From NCBI RefSeq assembly GCF_025996515.1, contig NZ_BLRH01000060.1, positions 1-64,000 of the forward strand: a stretch of DNA of 64,000 nucleotides, in the 5' to 3' direction. Position 1 is the first letter of the stretch, and every line of letters starts with the position of its first letter. Below the pieces are notes generated by a model that saw only the letters and a program-made list of their open reading frames with translations, made no database searches and had not been told where the DNA came from. This stretch comes from Rhizohabitans arisaemae (GTDB lineage Bacteria; Actinomycetota; Actinomycetes; Streptosporangiales; Streptosporangiaceae). Shown one piece after another: positions 49,345 through 58,265 of the stretch. Made by a program: the position numbers and the translations under genes.

Positions 49345-50556
49345 CTAGGGCAGGGCGTGGGGAATGCGTTCGAGGACGGGGTAGGGCAGGAGCCCGTAGG
49401 CGTAGAAGTCGACCGCGTCGGCGCCCGCGGCCCGGGCCGCCTTCACCTTGGCCGCCAGGTGCTCGGCCGAGTCGGTGTCGGGCCTGCCGGGCCGGAACAC
49501 GACGCGGAGTTCCCGTGTCTGCCCGATGAACCGGCGGTAGGCGGCGACGTCGTCGGCGACCCGCTGCGGATCCCACGCGTACGCGAGCACCCCCAGCGAG
49601 GAGACGATGTCGCCCAGGGCCATCAGGTCGACGCCGAGCTGCCAGGAGTCGTGGGCGGCCGGTCCGCCCGCGGGCCTGCCGTCGGCGTACCCCTTGCAGG
49701 CGCCCATCGCGTCGAGGAACTCCAGCCGCGAGCCCTCGGCGGCGACTCCGGCCGCCACGTCGGCGACGAGCGTGGTGACGGTCTCGGATCGCGCGCGTGC
49801 GTAGGAGACCAGCTCTGGTCCGGCGTAGGCGGTGAGCGCGGATCTGGTGACGAGCCCTTCGGCGGGCGGGTCGCCGTTGAAGATCCCGTCGAGGATCCTG
49901 GCGCACTCCCTGCGGGCGGTCTCCGCGTCGACGCCGAGGCTTTCCGCCCAGCTCATGCAGTAGGAGCAGAAGCAGAGCCCGAGGAGGAACCCGTCCATCG
50001 GCCCGAGGTCGACGAACGACCGCTCATGGTGGTATCCGTGGCCGAAGGTGCTGAAGTGCAGGGCTTCGGCGACGACGGTGTCGACCCCCTGCCTGGCCAC
50101 GGCCCGGCCGAGGGCGACGGCGTAGAGCCGGACGTCGGGGTGGGCGGGACAGAGGTCGGCCGGGGATCCGCGGTCGCCGAAGCAGTTCTCGACGGTGACG
50201 TCGGGGTGTCGCAGGCCGATCGTGGTGTTGTGCAGGAAGATCGTCCAACCGTGGAGTGGCGCCTCCCTGGCCCGGGTGTGCCGCCTGAGCTCGGCGAGCG
50301 GCTCCTGGTCCGCGCCCTTCTGTACGGGCGGCGCGAGCCTGAGGTCGCCGAAGAGGTCGGCCGGCGGGACGAAGTGCACACCGTCGTGGCGTTTGGTCAC
50401 CCGGGTGGAGCCGTGCGGTGTGACGTCCCGGGCACGGTGGTAGCCGGCGGCGACCGTCACGCCGCGGGCTCCGTAACCGTTGAGCACCCGGTCGAGCACC
50501 TCCCCGGTGCCCTCACCCCGCAGGTCCTCCACGAAGAGGTAGACGGAGCTGTCCAT
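49345..50556 (-). CDS. TIM-barrel glycosidase-like protein of unknown function
   Basis: 403 residues, soluble, no signal peptide. Start ATG 50556 (MDSSVYLFVEDLRGEG). The order of segments (VTVAAGYHRARDVTPHGS, LHGWTIFLHNTTIGLRHPDV, ENCFGDRGSPADLCPAHPDV, VVAEALHFSTFGHGYHHERS, LGLCFCSYCMSWAESLGV) suggests a (beta/alpha)8 barrel like family-10-type hypothetical glycosidases, with HYHHER-type residues and a FCxxC motif near the middle. I know such proteins only as uncharacterised neighbours of D-amino-acid enzymes, as here. Function not assigned. Confidence 0.65.
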   Translation of the reverse strand: MDSSVYLFVEDLRGEGTGEVLDRVLNGYGARGVTVAAGYHRARDVTPHGSTRVTKRHDGVHFVPPADLFGDLRLAPPVQKGADQEPLAELRRHTRAREAPLHGWTIFLHNTTIGLRHPDVTVENCFGDRGSPADLCPAHPDVRLYAVALGRAVARQGVDTVVAEALHFSTFGHGYHHERSFVDLGPMDGFLLGLCFCSYCMSWAESLGVDAETARRECARILDGIFNGDPPAEGLVTRSALTAYAGPELVSYARARSETVTTLVADVAAGVAAEGSRLEFLDAMGACKGYADGRPAGGPAAHDSWQLGVDLMALGDIVSSLGVLAYAWDPQRVADDVAAYRRFIGQTRELRVVFRPGRPDTDSAEHLAAKVKAARAAGADAVDFYAYGLLPYPVLERIPHALP

Positions 50557-50671
50557 GTCAGCCCTCGTACGCGACAAAGTCGGTTTCCATCGGAAAGCCC
50601 ACCACAAGTCGCCGCGAGTGGGCACTGCCCGGGGCGAACGCCGTACGGATCTCTCGCATCTCATCGCTCCT

Positions 50672-51868
50672 TTAGAAGAGGGTGTGGAGAACGTCGACCA
50701 CGGTGTGGTCCTCGTCGACCACGGGGATGAATCTCCACTTGTCAAATGCGGTGCAGGGATGTGAGATGCCGAAGGAGACGAGGTCCCCCGGCAGCAACCC
50801 CCCGCCACGCTCACCGGTGAGGTAGGCGTGGTGGTCCTGGAATCTGGTGAGGCTGAGTCCTTCCGCGGGTCTGATCTCGCCGTCGCTCCCCCGGACCGAC
50901 CGGGGGACCGGCAGTCCTTCGTCGCACGGCGCGTCGCGTTTGCCGAATCCGGCGACGGCCAGGCCCGTCTCGGGGACGGAGAGCACCTGGGCCCAGATCT
51001 CGAGGGCGGGACGGAGTTCCCCTTCGATCCGGTTGAACGGCGTCTTGGCCTCGTAGAAGCCGTCGTCGTGGGAGATGTAGGCGCCGCTGCGCAGGATCGG
51101 CAGGTAGTCGGGTCCGAGCCCGGCGAAGGCCTCGGCCACCAGGTCGAACCAGGCACTGCCCCCAGCGGTGATCACGGTCGGGCCGGGGGTCTTCGGCGCG
51201 ACGATCCTGGCCGCCTCGGTGAGCTGGGCGAGGTAGACGCGGACGTCGACCCGCCCGTTCAGCCCGCCTTCGTATCCGGCGACCCCGGCGAGTTCCAGCC
51301 GCGGCTCGGCGTCGACGGCCCGGGCGGTCTCGACGAGTCCGGCGAGGGTACGGCAGCCGGTGCGGCCCCGCTCGTGCCCGAGTTCGACGAGGACCCGCAG
51401 CGGGCGGGTGCCGGGAAGGTCGGCGAGGGCCCGGACGCCGGCCGTGGAGTCGACGTAACAGAGGAACTCGAACCCGGGGTCTTCGTCAAGCTGCTCGGCG
51501 AACCACCGGAGCGCGGTCCGGTCGAGGAGCTCGTTGGCGAGGATGATCCGCTTGACCCCGGACTTGCGCATGACAAGCGCTTGGGAGGCGGTCGCCGCGG
51601 TCAGCCCCCACGCGCCCGCCGCCAGCTGGGCGTGGAACAGGCTCGGTGCCATCGTGGTCTTGCCGTGCGGCGCGAACGCGACGCCCTGGTCCCGGGCGAA
51701 CGCCGCGAGGGTGGCGATGTTGTGATCGATCGCGGATTGACGGGCGACCATGACGGGCCAGACGAACGGCCCGTCGAACAATCCGTGCTTCGCAGCGGCG
51801 AACTCCTCCGTCGAGACGGGTGATCCGGGCAGCCAGAATCCCTTGGCCGTCCAGTCGAGCGTCCCCAT
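50672..51868 (-). CDS. D-threonine aldolase/D-serine dehydratase-like PLP enzyme
   Basis: 398-residue fold-type III PLP enzyme with an alanine-racemase-like barrel (VARQSAIDHNIATLAAFARD, VAFAPHGKTTMAPSLF with Schiff-base Lys 70, VLVELGHERGRTGCRTL) and a C-terminal metal-type DSD1 domain (GLLPGDLVSFGISHPCTAFDKW, with the HxC-like pair). Family members act on D-threonine, D-serine or other beta-hydroxy D-amino acids. ATG 51868 has GGGAGGTG upstream. It lies between a TIM-barrel-like gene and an N-acyl-D-amino-acid deacylase on the same strand, suggesting a joint route for D-amino acids. Confidence 0.87.
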   Translation of the reverse strand: MGTLDWTAKGFWLPGSPVSTEEFAAAKHGLFDGPFVWPVMVARQSAIDHNIATLAAFARDQGVAFAPHGKTTMAPSLFHAQLAAGAWGLTAATASQALVMRKSGVKRIILANELLDRTALRWFAEQLDEDPGFEFLCYVDSTAGVRALADLPGTRPLRVLVELGHERGRTGCRTLAGLVETARAVDAEPRLELAGVAGYEGGLNGRVDVRVYLAQLTEAARIVAPKTPGPTVITAGGSAWFDLVAEAFAGLGPDYLPILRSGAYISHDDGFYEAKTPFNRIEGELRPALEIWAQVLSVPETGLAVAGFGKRDAPCDEGLPVPRSVRGSDGEIRPAEGLSLTRFQDHHAYLTGERGGGLLPGDLVSFGISHPCTAFDKWRFIPVVDEDHTVVDVLHTLF

Positions 51869-52035
51869 ACCGCACCTCCCTCTCGTGAACCCGGTATAGA
51901 CCAGTTCCACGGGGAGCGTAGCGGCATAAACCACGCAGTTCCCACTGCGCGAGGAATTCCCTGGACAACGGCCTGCGAACCCTTACCGATCTTCCTGACT
52001 GCCGCCTGCGCAAACCCCGCCGAGCCGGTACGGCC

Positions 52036-53616
52036 TCAGTCGGCCGGGCGGAGCGCGCGCCCCGGGACGGCACCGGTGAGCGCTCCCCCGGCCAGCACCG
52101 GAACCCCGCCGACCAGGACGTGGTCGATGCCCACGGCGAGCTCCCGCGGCTCGTCGTAGGTGGCCCGATCCGCCACCGTGACCGGGTCGATCACAATCAG
52201 GTCGGCGACCTTCCCCCGCTCGACCGTGCCCCGGTCGGCGAGCCGGAAGCGGGCGGCCGGACGCCCCGCCAGATGGACGGCGGCCTGCTGCCAGGTCCAG
52301 TCGCCGAGCTCGCGCACATACCGGGCGAGGAACCGGGCGAACGCCCCGTACCCCCGCGGATGCGGATGGCTCCCCAGGTAGATGCCGTCGGAACCGGCGG
52401 TGTGGGCGGGGTGGCGCAGCAACGCCCGGACCGACTCCTCGGTCCCGGTGGGCGGCTGCCCGAACACGCAACCGGCGGCGAGTCCGCTGCTGACCAGCAG
52501 CTCACGGCAGAACTCGGCCGGCGACACCCCCGCCCGGACGGCCGCCTCCGGCAGGGTCAGGCCTTCGGCCCACCGCAGCGGCCCCGGTACGTGCGAAAGC
52601 CGGATCCTCGGCCACACCTCGGCCAGACCGGGCCACCAGTCGCGCTCCAGGCGCAGCCGGACCCCGGGGTCGCCGAGCTGCTCGACCACGAGGTCGAGGG
52701 AGGCCAGCGGCAGCCAGGGCGGGAGGGTGAGCATGCCGAGGATCGTGCTCCCCCGCAGGTAGGGGTAGCTGTCGAAGGTGAGGTCCAGGTCTTGCGCGTG
52801 GGCGTCCCGGACGAGGCCGAGGAGGTGCTCGGCGGGCCCGTGGTAGTGCGAGACGTGCCCGGCGGCCCCCGATCGGCGCAGGATCTCGACGACCTCGGCC
52901 ATGCCGATGTGGGCGTCGGCCTCGTAGCCGCGCATGTGGGTGACGTACGGCAGCCCGGCCGCGGCGACCGGCGCGCAGAGCGCGGCGATCTCGGCGGCGT
53001 CCGCGAACCGGCCCGGCGCGTACTCCAGGCCGGTGGAGAGCCCGATCGCGCCCTCGGCCAGGCCCTTTTCCACGATCCGCCGCATCATGGCGAGCGCGTC
53101 CGGGTCGGCGGCCGACTCCGCCGGCCCCATGACGTCGTAGCGGATCGTGCCGTGCGGCAGCAGATAGGCGGTGTTGAGCGGAACCTTCCGGTCGTACCGC
53201 GCGAGCAGCTCCGCGACGCTCAGCCCGTCGCCGACACCCGGCAGGCTGCCGTTGACCGGCGCGAAGTACCGCGTCACATAGTCCAGGGTCGCGGGCGCCG
53301 AGGCCGGGGCGTAGGAGAGCCCGTCCTGGCCCAGCACGAACGTGGTGATCCCCTGCCTAAGGGCCGCCAGCTGAACGTGCGGGTCCAGAACGAGCGCGTC
53401 GCCGTGCACATGACAGTCGACGAACCCGGGCGCCACATAGCGTCCCACGGCGTCGACCTCCATCGCCGCCGTGGCGCCGGACAGCCCGCCCACCGCCTCG
53501 ATCCGGCCGTCGCGGACCCCGACGTCCGCACGGTACGGCGGCGCGCCCGTACCGTCGAGCACCTCGCCGCCCCGGAAGATCACATCCAGCACCGCGCCCA
53601 TCCACACACCCCTCAT
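52036..53616 (-). CDS. N-acyl-D-amino-acid deacylase
   Basis: Up to 526 residues of the D-aminoacylase branch of the amidohydrolases. GRYVAPGFVDCHVHGDALVL gives the HxH, AIGLSTGLEYAPG the region with the metal-bridging residue typical of these enzymes, GLPYVTHMRGYE and AGHVSHYHGPAEH the later His residues, and HTAGSDGIYLGSHPHPRGYG the metal Asp and substrate loop. ATG 53601 (MGAVLDVIFRGG) may be the true start. It would release D-amino acids from N-acyl or N-blocked forms and fits with the PLP enzyme downstream. Confidence 0.88.
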   Translation of the reverse strand: MRGVWMGAVLDVIFRGGEVLDGTGAPPYRADVGVRDGRIEAVGGLSGATAAMEVDAVGRYVAPGFVDCHVHGDALVLDPHVQLAALRQGITTFVLGQDGLSYAPASAPATLDYVTRYFAPVNGSLPGVGDGLSVAELLARYDRKVPLNTAYLLPHGTIRYDVMGPAESAADPDALAMMRRIVEKGLAEGAIGLSTGLEYAPGRFADAAEIAALCAPVAAAGLPYVTHMRGYEADAHIGMAEVVEILRRSGAAGHVSHYHGPAEHLLGLVRDAHAQDLDLTFDSYPYLRGSTILGMLTLPPWLPLASLDLVVEQLGDPGVRLRLERDWWPGLAEVWPRIRLSHVPGPLRWAEGLTLPEAAVRAGVSPAEFCRELLVSSGLAAGCVFGQPPTGTEESVRALLRHPAHTAGSDGIYLGSHPHPRGYGAFARFLARYVRELGDWTWQQAAVHLAGRPAARFRLADRGTVERGKVADLIVIDPVTVADRATYDEPRELAVGIDHVLVGGVPVLAGGALTGAVPGRALRPAD

Positions 53617-53711
53617 CGGCTTTCGGCACGCACACCGTCAAGATGTCAGGCTTGCCGGGCCCGTCTCAATACCCCGGTTCCGGTACGGCCAAAGGCCCGC
53701 CCCGCTGCTTC

Positions 53712-54653
53712 CTACCCCTTCCCCGGTACGGCCACCGGCCCGGCGATCCCCGCGAACGAGGTGGCCTTCGGCTCCAGGCCGAGCATCTTGCGCCCCGCGG
53801 AGATGTCCAGCGTGCGCTCGACCGCCAGGTGGCTCACCGCGTACCGGGTCAGTTGCGGCCCGTCCGCGCGGCGGGCCAGCCGGAACACGTCCTCGGCGAG
53901 GGTGGCCAGCAACAGGGCCGGCCGGGCCGGCAGGTAGTACGGCCGGGCGGGGCTGCCGAGTTCGGCGAGGACCCCGCGGAGCGCGTCGTCGAGGAGTACG
54001 GGCTCGGCGTCGGTCACGTTGAAGACCCCGATCCCCTCGTATTCGGCGGCGAGCAGGCAGGCGTCGACCAGGTTGTCGATATGGGTGAGGCTGATCGGCT
54101 GACTGCCGTCCCCCACCGCGTACATCCGCCGGCCCCGGATCGACCGCCGGAGCCTGGGCAGCAGCGTGGTGTCCCCCGGCCCGTAGATCGCGTGCGGGCG
54201 GAGGATCACCGCGTCGCCGCGGACCAGGTTCTCCGCGGACGCCTTGGAGGCCCCGTAGGCGTTGAGGTAGCGGGTGACCGGCGCCTCCACCTCGCGGGCC
54301 ATCACGGTCGGCCGGAACGGGTCGTAGACGCTCGCGGTGCTCACGTGGACGAACCGGGCCCGGGGGAACGTCTGCCGCGCGGTGCGGGTGCCGTCGAGGT
54401 TGCCGGCCCAGATCTCCCGGGGCGGCCCCCAGTCGGCGACGCCGCCCGCGCAGTGCACGACGGCGTCGACCTCCGGCGGGACCCCCGGATACGCGCCGGC
54501 CAGGTCCCACGCGCGGTACTCGGCCCCGCCGAGGTGCGCGGCCGGTACGGCGGGGCGGCGGCCGTAGGCCCGTACGGTCCAGCCTCGGGCGACGGCCGCA
54601 CGGCAGACGGCTCCGCCGACGAATCCGGAAGCCCCGGTTACCGCGATCTCCAC
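53712..54653 (-). CDS. OleD/LstD-like NAD(P)-dependent reductase
   Basis: 313-residue short-chain dehydrogenase of the extended, 3-beta-HSD-like type. Nucleotide motif ITGASGFVGG-like (IAVTGASGFVGGAVCRAA) at the N-terminus, catalytic Tyr-x3-Lys in NAYGASKASAENLV, and HIDNLVDACLLAAEY for the C-terminal domain. GTG 54653 is the start; the longer frame crosses the divergent promoter region. Next to OleC- and OleA-like genes it most likely reduces the 2-alkyl-3-ketoacid made by the thiolase, as OleD does. It diverges from the OleC-like gene (174 bp between). Confidence 0.82.
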   Translation of the reverse strand: MEIAVTGASGFVGGAVCRAAVARGWTVRAYGRRPAVPAAHLGGAEYRAWDLAGAYPGVPPEVDAVVHCAGGVADWGPPREIWAGNLDGTRTARQTFPRARFVHVSTASVYDPFRPTVMAREVEAPVTRYLNAYGASKASAENLVRGDAVILRPHAIYGPGDTTLLPRLRRSIRGRRMYAVGDGSQPISLTHIDNLVDACLLAAEYEGIGVFNVTDAEPVLLDDALRGVLAELGSPARPYYLPARPALLLATLAEDVFRLARRADGPQLTRYAVSHLAVERTLDISAGRKMLGLEPKATSFAGIAGPVAVPGKG

Positions 54654-54827
54654 GATCCGGCCGCCTTTCCTCGCGCCCTGTCGCCGGGTCCCGGCGCTCG
54701 ACCAGAGCAGGCTAGCGCGCCGTTCCCCGGGTCCGGCCGGACACTTTGTATCGACAAACCGGCATAAAGTACGGAACTGCCGAATAGACGTAAGAATGAC
54801 GGCCCTAACCAGAGAGGTGCCCGCCCG

Positions 54828-56348
54828 ATGAGCGACCTGGTCGGCGACCTCCTCCGCACCTGCGACAAGACCCCGGAGGCCACGGCGCTCATCGACGGCA
54901 AAGGCCGCGCGCTCCCCTTCGGTGAACTGGGGCGGCGGGTCCGCGCAGTGCGCGACGGGCTGATCCGCGAAGGCCTGCGCAGGTCCGACGGGGTGCTCTT
55001 CGCGGTACGCCCCGGTCCCGACGCGGTCGCCCTCGCCCTCGGGATCGTCGCCGCCGGCGGAGTGCTCGTCTTCGCCGACCCCGGACTCGCCCCCGGAGTC
55101 CTCGACGCCCGGCTCCGCACGATCCGGCCTCGCTGGGTGACGGCCGAATCCCTCCTCTACCTGATCAGCGGAACACCGGCCCTCTCGCGGTTCGCCCGGA
55201 GACGCGGCCTGCTCCTGCCCAAACTGGCCGACCCGATTCCCCGTGCCGAGCTCCGCCACCTGTACACGGGGCCCTGGCTGCCGGGGATTCCGCGTGGCGC
55301 CGTACGGCTCCGCGGCCTGCTCCGCGGGGACGCCGCCGAACGGTCCTCCGCAGGACCCCCGGACGACCCCGCTGTGGTGATCTTCACCTCGGGGACCACC
55401 GCCAGACCACGTGCCGTCGTCCACACCAGGCGATCCCTCGCCGCCGGGCTCACCCTCTTCCAGGAGCGGGTCCCGCTGGACCCCGGCGACGTCGTCCACA
55501 CCGACCAGCTGATGCTCGGCTTGCCCGCGCTGATCGCCGGGGCGACCTGGTCCCTGCCCGGACGCCCCGGACGGTTCGCCGCCGAACTCGCCGAACGCCG
55601 GGCCACCCACACCTTCGGCGTCCCCATCCGGCTGGCCCGCCTGGTGGAAACCACACCGCGGCTCCCGGCCACCCTCCGCCACATCCTGCTCGGCACCGCG
55701 CCCGCCCCACCCGACCTGCTCCGCCGGATCGCCGCCGCGGCACCGCACGCGCAGGTCGCGTCGGTGTACGCGCTGACCGAGGCGCTCCCCGTCGCCGTCG
55801 TCACCGCGGAGGAGAAACTCGCGCACACCGGCGGCGGCGACCTGCTCGGCGCCCCGCTCCCCGGCGTCGGCGCCACCCTCACCGACGAAGGCGAACTCCT
55901 GATCACCGGGCCGCACACGGCCCGAGGCTACCTGGGCGAGGAACCGCTGACCCGGATCGCCACCGGCGACCTGGTGCGCATCGACGACCAAGGCCGCCTG
56001 ATCATGCTCGGCCGCAAGAAGGACATGCTCCTGCGCGACGGCTTCAACATCTACCCCGGTCTCTACGAACCCGCCGTCGCCGCGCTTCCCGGCGTCCGCG
56101 AGGCCGCCCTGATCGGCCTGCCCGACCCGGCCACCGGCGACGAGGAAATCGTCCTTGCCCTCCGCGCCGACCCCGGCTTGGACCTGGACCGCCTCCGTGC
56201 CCTGCTCCCCGGCGTCGTCGACGCCGGGGCCCTCCCCGACCGCATCGCCGTCCTCGACGACTTCCCCCGCACCGGCCGAGCCGCCAAACTGGACCGCCCC
56301 GCCCTCCGCCGGCTTCTCACCGACCCGGCAGGCGCGACCCTCCAGTAG
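54828..56348 (+). CDS. OleC-like AMP-dependent ligase (beta-lactone synthetase type)
   Basis: 506-residue member of the adenylate-forming superfamily. P-loop FTSGTTARPRAVVHT at about 186-200, core motif GTAPAPPDLLRRI, VYALTEALPVAVV for the aromatic/Glu motif, TGDLVRIDDQGRLIMLGRKKDML for the hinge, and a C-terminal Lys in DDFPRTGRAAKLDRPALRR. In ole, lst and nlt loci such an enzyme turns the beta-hydroxy acid into a beta-lactone rather than an acyl-CoA. Assignment rests on its OleD- and OleA-like neighbours. ATG 54828, GAGAGGTGC upstream. Its 3' end overlaps the convergent P450 gene by 32 bp. Confidence 0.82.
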   Translation: MSDLVGDLLRTCDKTPEATALIDGKGRALPFGELGRRVRAVRDGLIREGLRRSDGVLFAVRPGPDAVALALGIVAAGGVLVFADPGLAPGVLDARLRTIRPRWVTAESLLYLISGTPALSRFARRRGLLLPKLADPIPRAELRHLYTGPWLPGIPRGAVRLRGLLRGDAAERSSAGPPDDPAVVIFTSGTTARPRAVVHTRRSLAAGLTLFQERVPLDPGDVVHTDQLMLGLPALIAGATWSLPGRPGRFAAELAERRATHTFGVPIRLARLVETTPRLPATLRHILLGTAPAPPDLLRRIAAAAPHAQVASVYALTEALPVAVVTAEEKLAHTGGGDLLGAPLPGVGATLTDEGELLITGPHTARGYLGEEPLTRIATGDLVRIDDQGRLIMLGRKKDMLLRDGFNIYPGLYEPAVAALPGVREAALIGLPDPATGDEEIVLALRADPGLDLDRLRALLPGVVDAGALPDRIAVLDDFPRTGRAAKLDRPALRRLLTDPAGATLQ

Positions 56349-57513
56349 GTACGGCCAAATCGCTGACGATTTCCAGGGTTCGGTACGTCGGGATGAGGAC
56401 CCCCCGGGCGTAGCGGCGGCGGACCACTTGGAGGGGGGCCGCGGCGAGCAGTGTTTGAGCGATGGTGCGGATTTCGGCCATGGCGAGGGGATAGCCGAGG
56501 CAGAAGTGGGGGCCGGCGCCGAACCAGAGCCGGTGCAGGACGGGCGGGTGGGGAAGGTCGAGGTCGAAGGGGCCGTGGGCGCGGGCGCAGTTGTGCGTGA
56601 CGATGAGGATGCGGTCGCCGGGGTGTACCGCGACGGGGCCGATGGCGGTGGGTGCGGCGACGGAGCGGAGCATGACCGGGGTGGGGGTGGTGATCCGCAT
56701 GGTTTCGTCGATGGCGGGGTCGAGGAGCGCGGGGTCGGCGGCGACCCGGGCGAGGGTGCCGGTGTCGTGCAGGAGGGCGATGAATCGGGGCAGGAAGGTG
56801 GCGACGGTCTCGGTTCCGGTGAGGAAGAAGGCCGCGGCGGCGCCGCGCGCCTCGGGTTCGGAGAGGCCGAGGCGCCGCATCCTCCCCATCACGGTGGTCT
56901 CGTCTCCGGCGCGGTAGGCGGTGGCCGCGATCTCGCCGATCCGGTCGAGGACCTCGCGAGCGGTCCGCAGGCGGCGTCCGGTGAGTTGCCGGGTGGTCAG
57001 TTTGACCGACGAGACGATTCGCTCGCCGTCCTCGAAGAGTTCTCTGGCCCGATGCTCGTCCACGTCGCGCAGACCGATGACCGAGCAGATGGCGGCGCCG
57101 GTGAGGATGCGCATCCGGTCCACGAGGTCGACGGTCTCGCCCCGCGCCAGCCGCATGGACAGGTCGTGGAGGGGTTCGGCGAGGACCTGGGCGCAGAGCC
57201 GCCGGGTGTAATCGGGGGTGAACAGGGAGGCCAGCCGCCGCCGGAGCTCGCGATGGGGCTCGCCCTCCATGTTGAGCAGGACCGAGGGCCCGAGGATGGG
57301 GGTCCACAGGTCGCCGGAGGAGCCGGGGCCGTCTTTGCGGAAGTGCTCGCCGTCCAGGAGTACGGCTCGCGCGAGGTGGGGGTCGTTGACGGCGACGCCG
57401 AGGCCGGGGACCCGGACGACGGGGCCGAGGCGGGCGAGCCCGCGCATGAGGGGGTAGGCGAACGGGTGGGCCGCGAGATGGAGCCCTCGTTCGTGCCGCC
57501 GGGCGGTGCTCAT
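56317..57513 (-). CDS. Cytochrome P450
   Basis: 398-residue soluble class I P450. Heme motif LWFGAGPHFCLGYPLAMAE (Cys near residue 338), ExxR in AIDETMRITTPTP, and oxygen-binding I-helix AAFFLTGTETVATFL, with Glu-Thr in place of the usual Asp-Thr pair. It has no adjacent ferredoxin. It is the last gene of a coupled operon after the KAS III and GT2 genes (ATGA overlap 57510-57513), so it probably oxidises the product of the ole-like pathway. Confidence 0.92.
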   Translation of the reverse strand: MSTARRHERGLHLAAHPFAYPLMRGLARLGPVVRVPGLGVAVNDPHLARAVLLDGEHFRKDGPGSSGDLWTPILGPSVLLNMEGEPHRELRRRLASLFTPDYTRRLCAQVLAEPLHDLSMRLARGETVDLVDRMRILTGAAICSVIGLRDVDEHRARELFEDGERIVSSVKLTTRQLTGRRLRTAREVLDRIGEIAATAYRAGDETTVMGRMRRLGLSEPEARGAAAAFFLTGTETVATFLPRFIALLHDTGTLARVAADPALLDPAIDETMRITTPTPVMLRSVAAPTAIGPVAVHPGDRILIVTHNCARAHGPFDLDLPHPPVLHRLWFGAGPHFCLGYPLAMAEIRTIAQTLLAAAPLQVVRRRYARGVLIPTYRTLEIVSDLAVPTGGSRLPGR

Positions 57514-58265
57514 CGGATGTCGACGTGGCCGGGCCGGTGCCGGTGGTCGGCGTACCAGCCGAGGGTGCCGATGAGGCCGTACGCGCGCAGGCGCCGTACG
57601 GAGCCGTGGACGACGGCCGCCCGGTGGGTTCCGTAGGCGCGGGTGACCCGCCGGACCCGGTTGACCAGGGCCCGGTCTTCGTGGACGTCTTCGATGGCGG
57701 TGCGGGGGAAGCCGCCGGAGCGCAGGTACAGCCAGGCGGTGATCCCCATCGCGCACCCAGGGGTCATGACATACGGGCCTAAATACGCTTTGTCGCGGTT
57801 GCCGGGGCGGAATCGCCCGAACCATGCGGCGGTCGTGACGACCGCGGGCAGCAGGCTCCGTTCCCAGTGCTTGAGCGGGAACTCGTCCTCCCGGGGCAGC
57901 AGCCGGGCGGCGACCAGTTCGAGCCCGCCCTCGAAGGCCCGCCGCATCTGGCGGACCCAGTCGGCCCGCGGCAGGCAGTCGGCGTCGGTGCGGAGCAGGT
58001 GGGTCGCCCCCTGCGCGATGGCGTGCCGCATCCCGGTGTCCGCGGCCGCGCCGGTCCCCTTCACCGGCTCGGCGATCAGTGTGACCCAGGGCCGGGTTTC
58101 GGCGAAGCGCTCGACCACGGCCGCGGTGCCGTCGGTGCTCGCGTTGTCGACGACGAGGAGGGTGAACCCGGGGTCGTCCTGTCCGGCGAGCGCCCGCAGG
58201 GTCTCAAGGATGCCACCCGCCTCGTTGTAGGCCGGGATGACCACCCAAAGTCGCATTCCACTCAT
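57510..58265 (-). CDS. Family 2 glycosyltransferase
   Basis: 251-residue GT-A-type transferase. LWVVIPAYNEAGGILETLRAL and FTLLVVDNASTDGTAAVVER bind the nucleotide sugar, and HLLRTDADCLPRADWV is the DxD-like metal motif. LRSGGFPRTAIEDVHEDRALVNRVRR is the acceptor/catalytic segment. It has one hydrophobic segment but no long membrane domain. Coupled to both neighbours by ATGA overlaps. Sugar and acceptor unknown; a beta-lactone or lipid product is possible from context. Confidence 0.9.
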   Translation of the reverse strand: MSGMRLWVVIPAYNEAGGILETLRALAGQDDPGFTLLVVDNASTDGTAAVVERFAETRPWVTLIAEPVKGTGAAADTGMRHAIAQGATHLLRTDADCLPRADWVRQMRRAFEGGLELVAARLLPREDEFPLKHWERSLLPAVVTTAAWFGRFRPGNRDKAYLGPYVMTPGCAMGITAWLYLRSGGFPRTAIEDVHEDRALVNRVRRVTRAYGTHRAAVVHGSVRRLRAYGLIGTLGWYADHRHRPGHVDIR

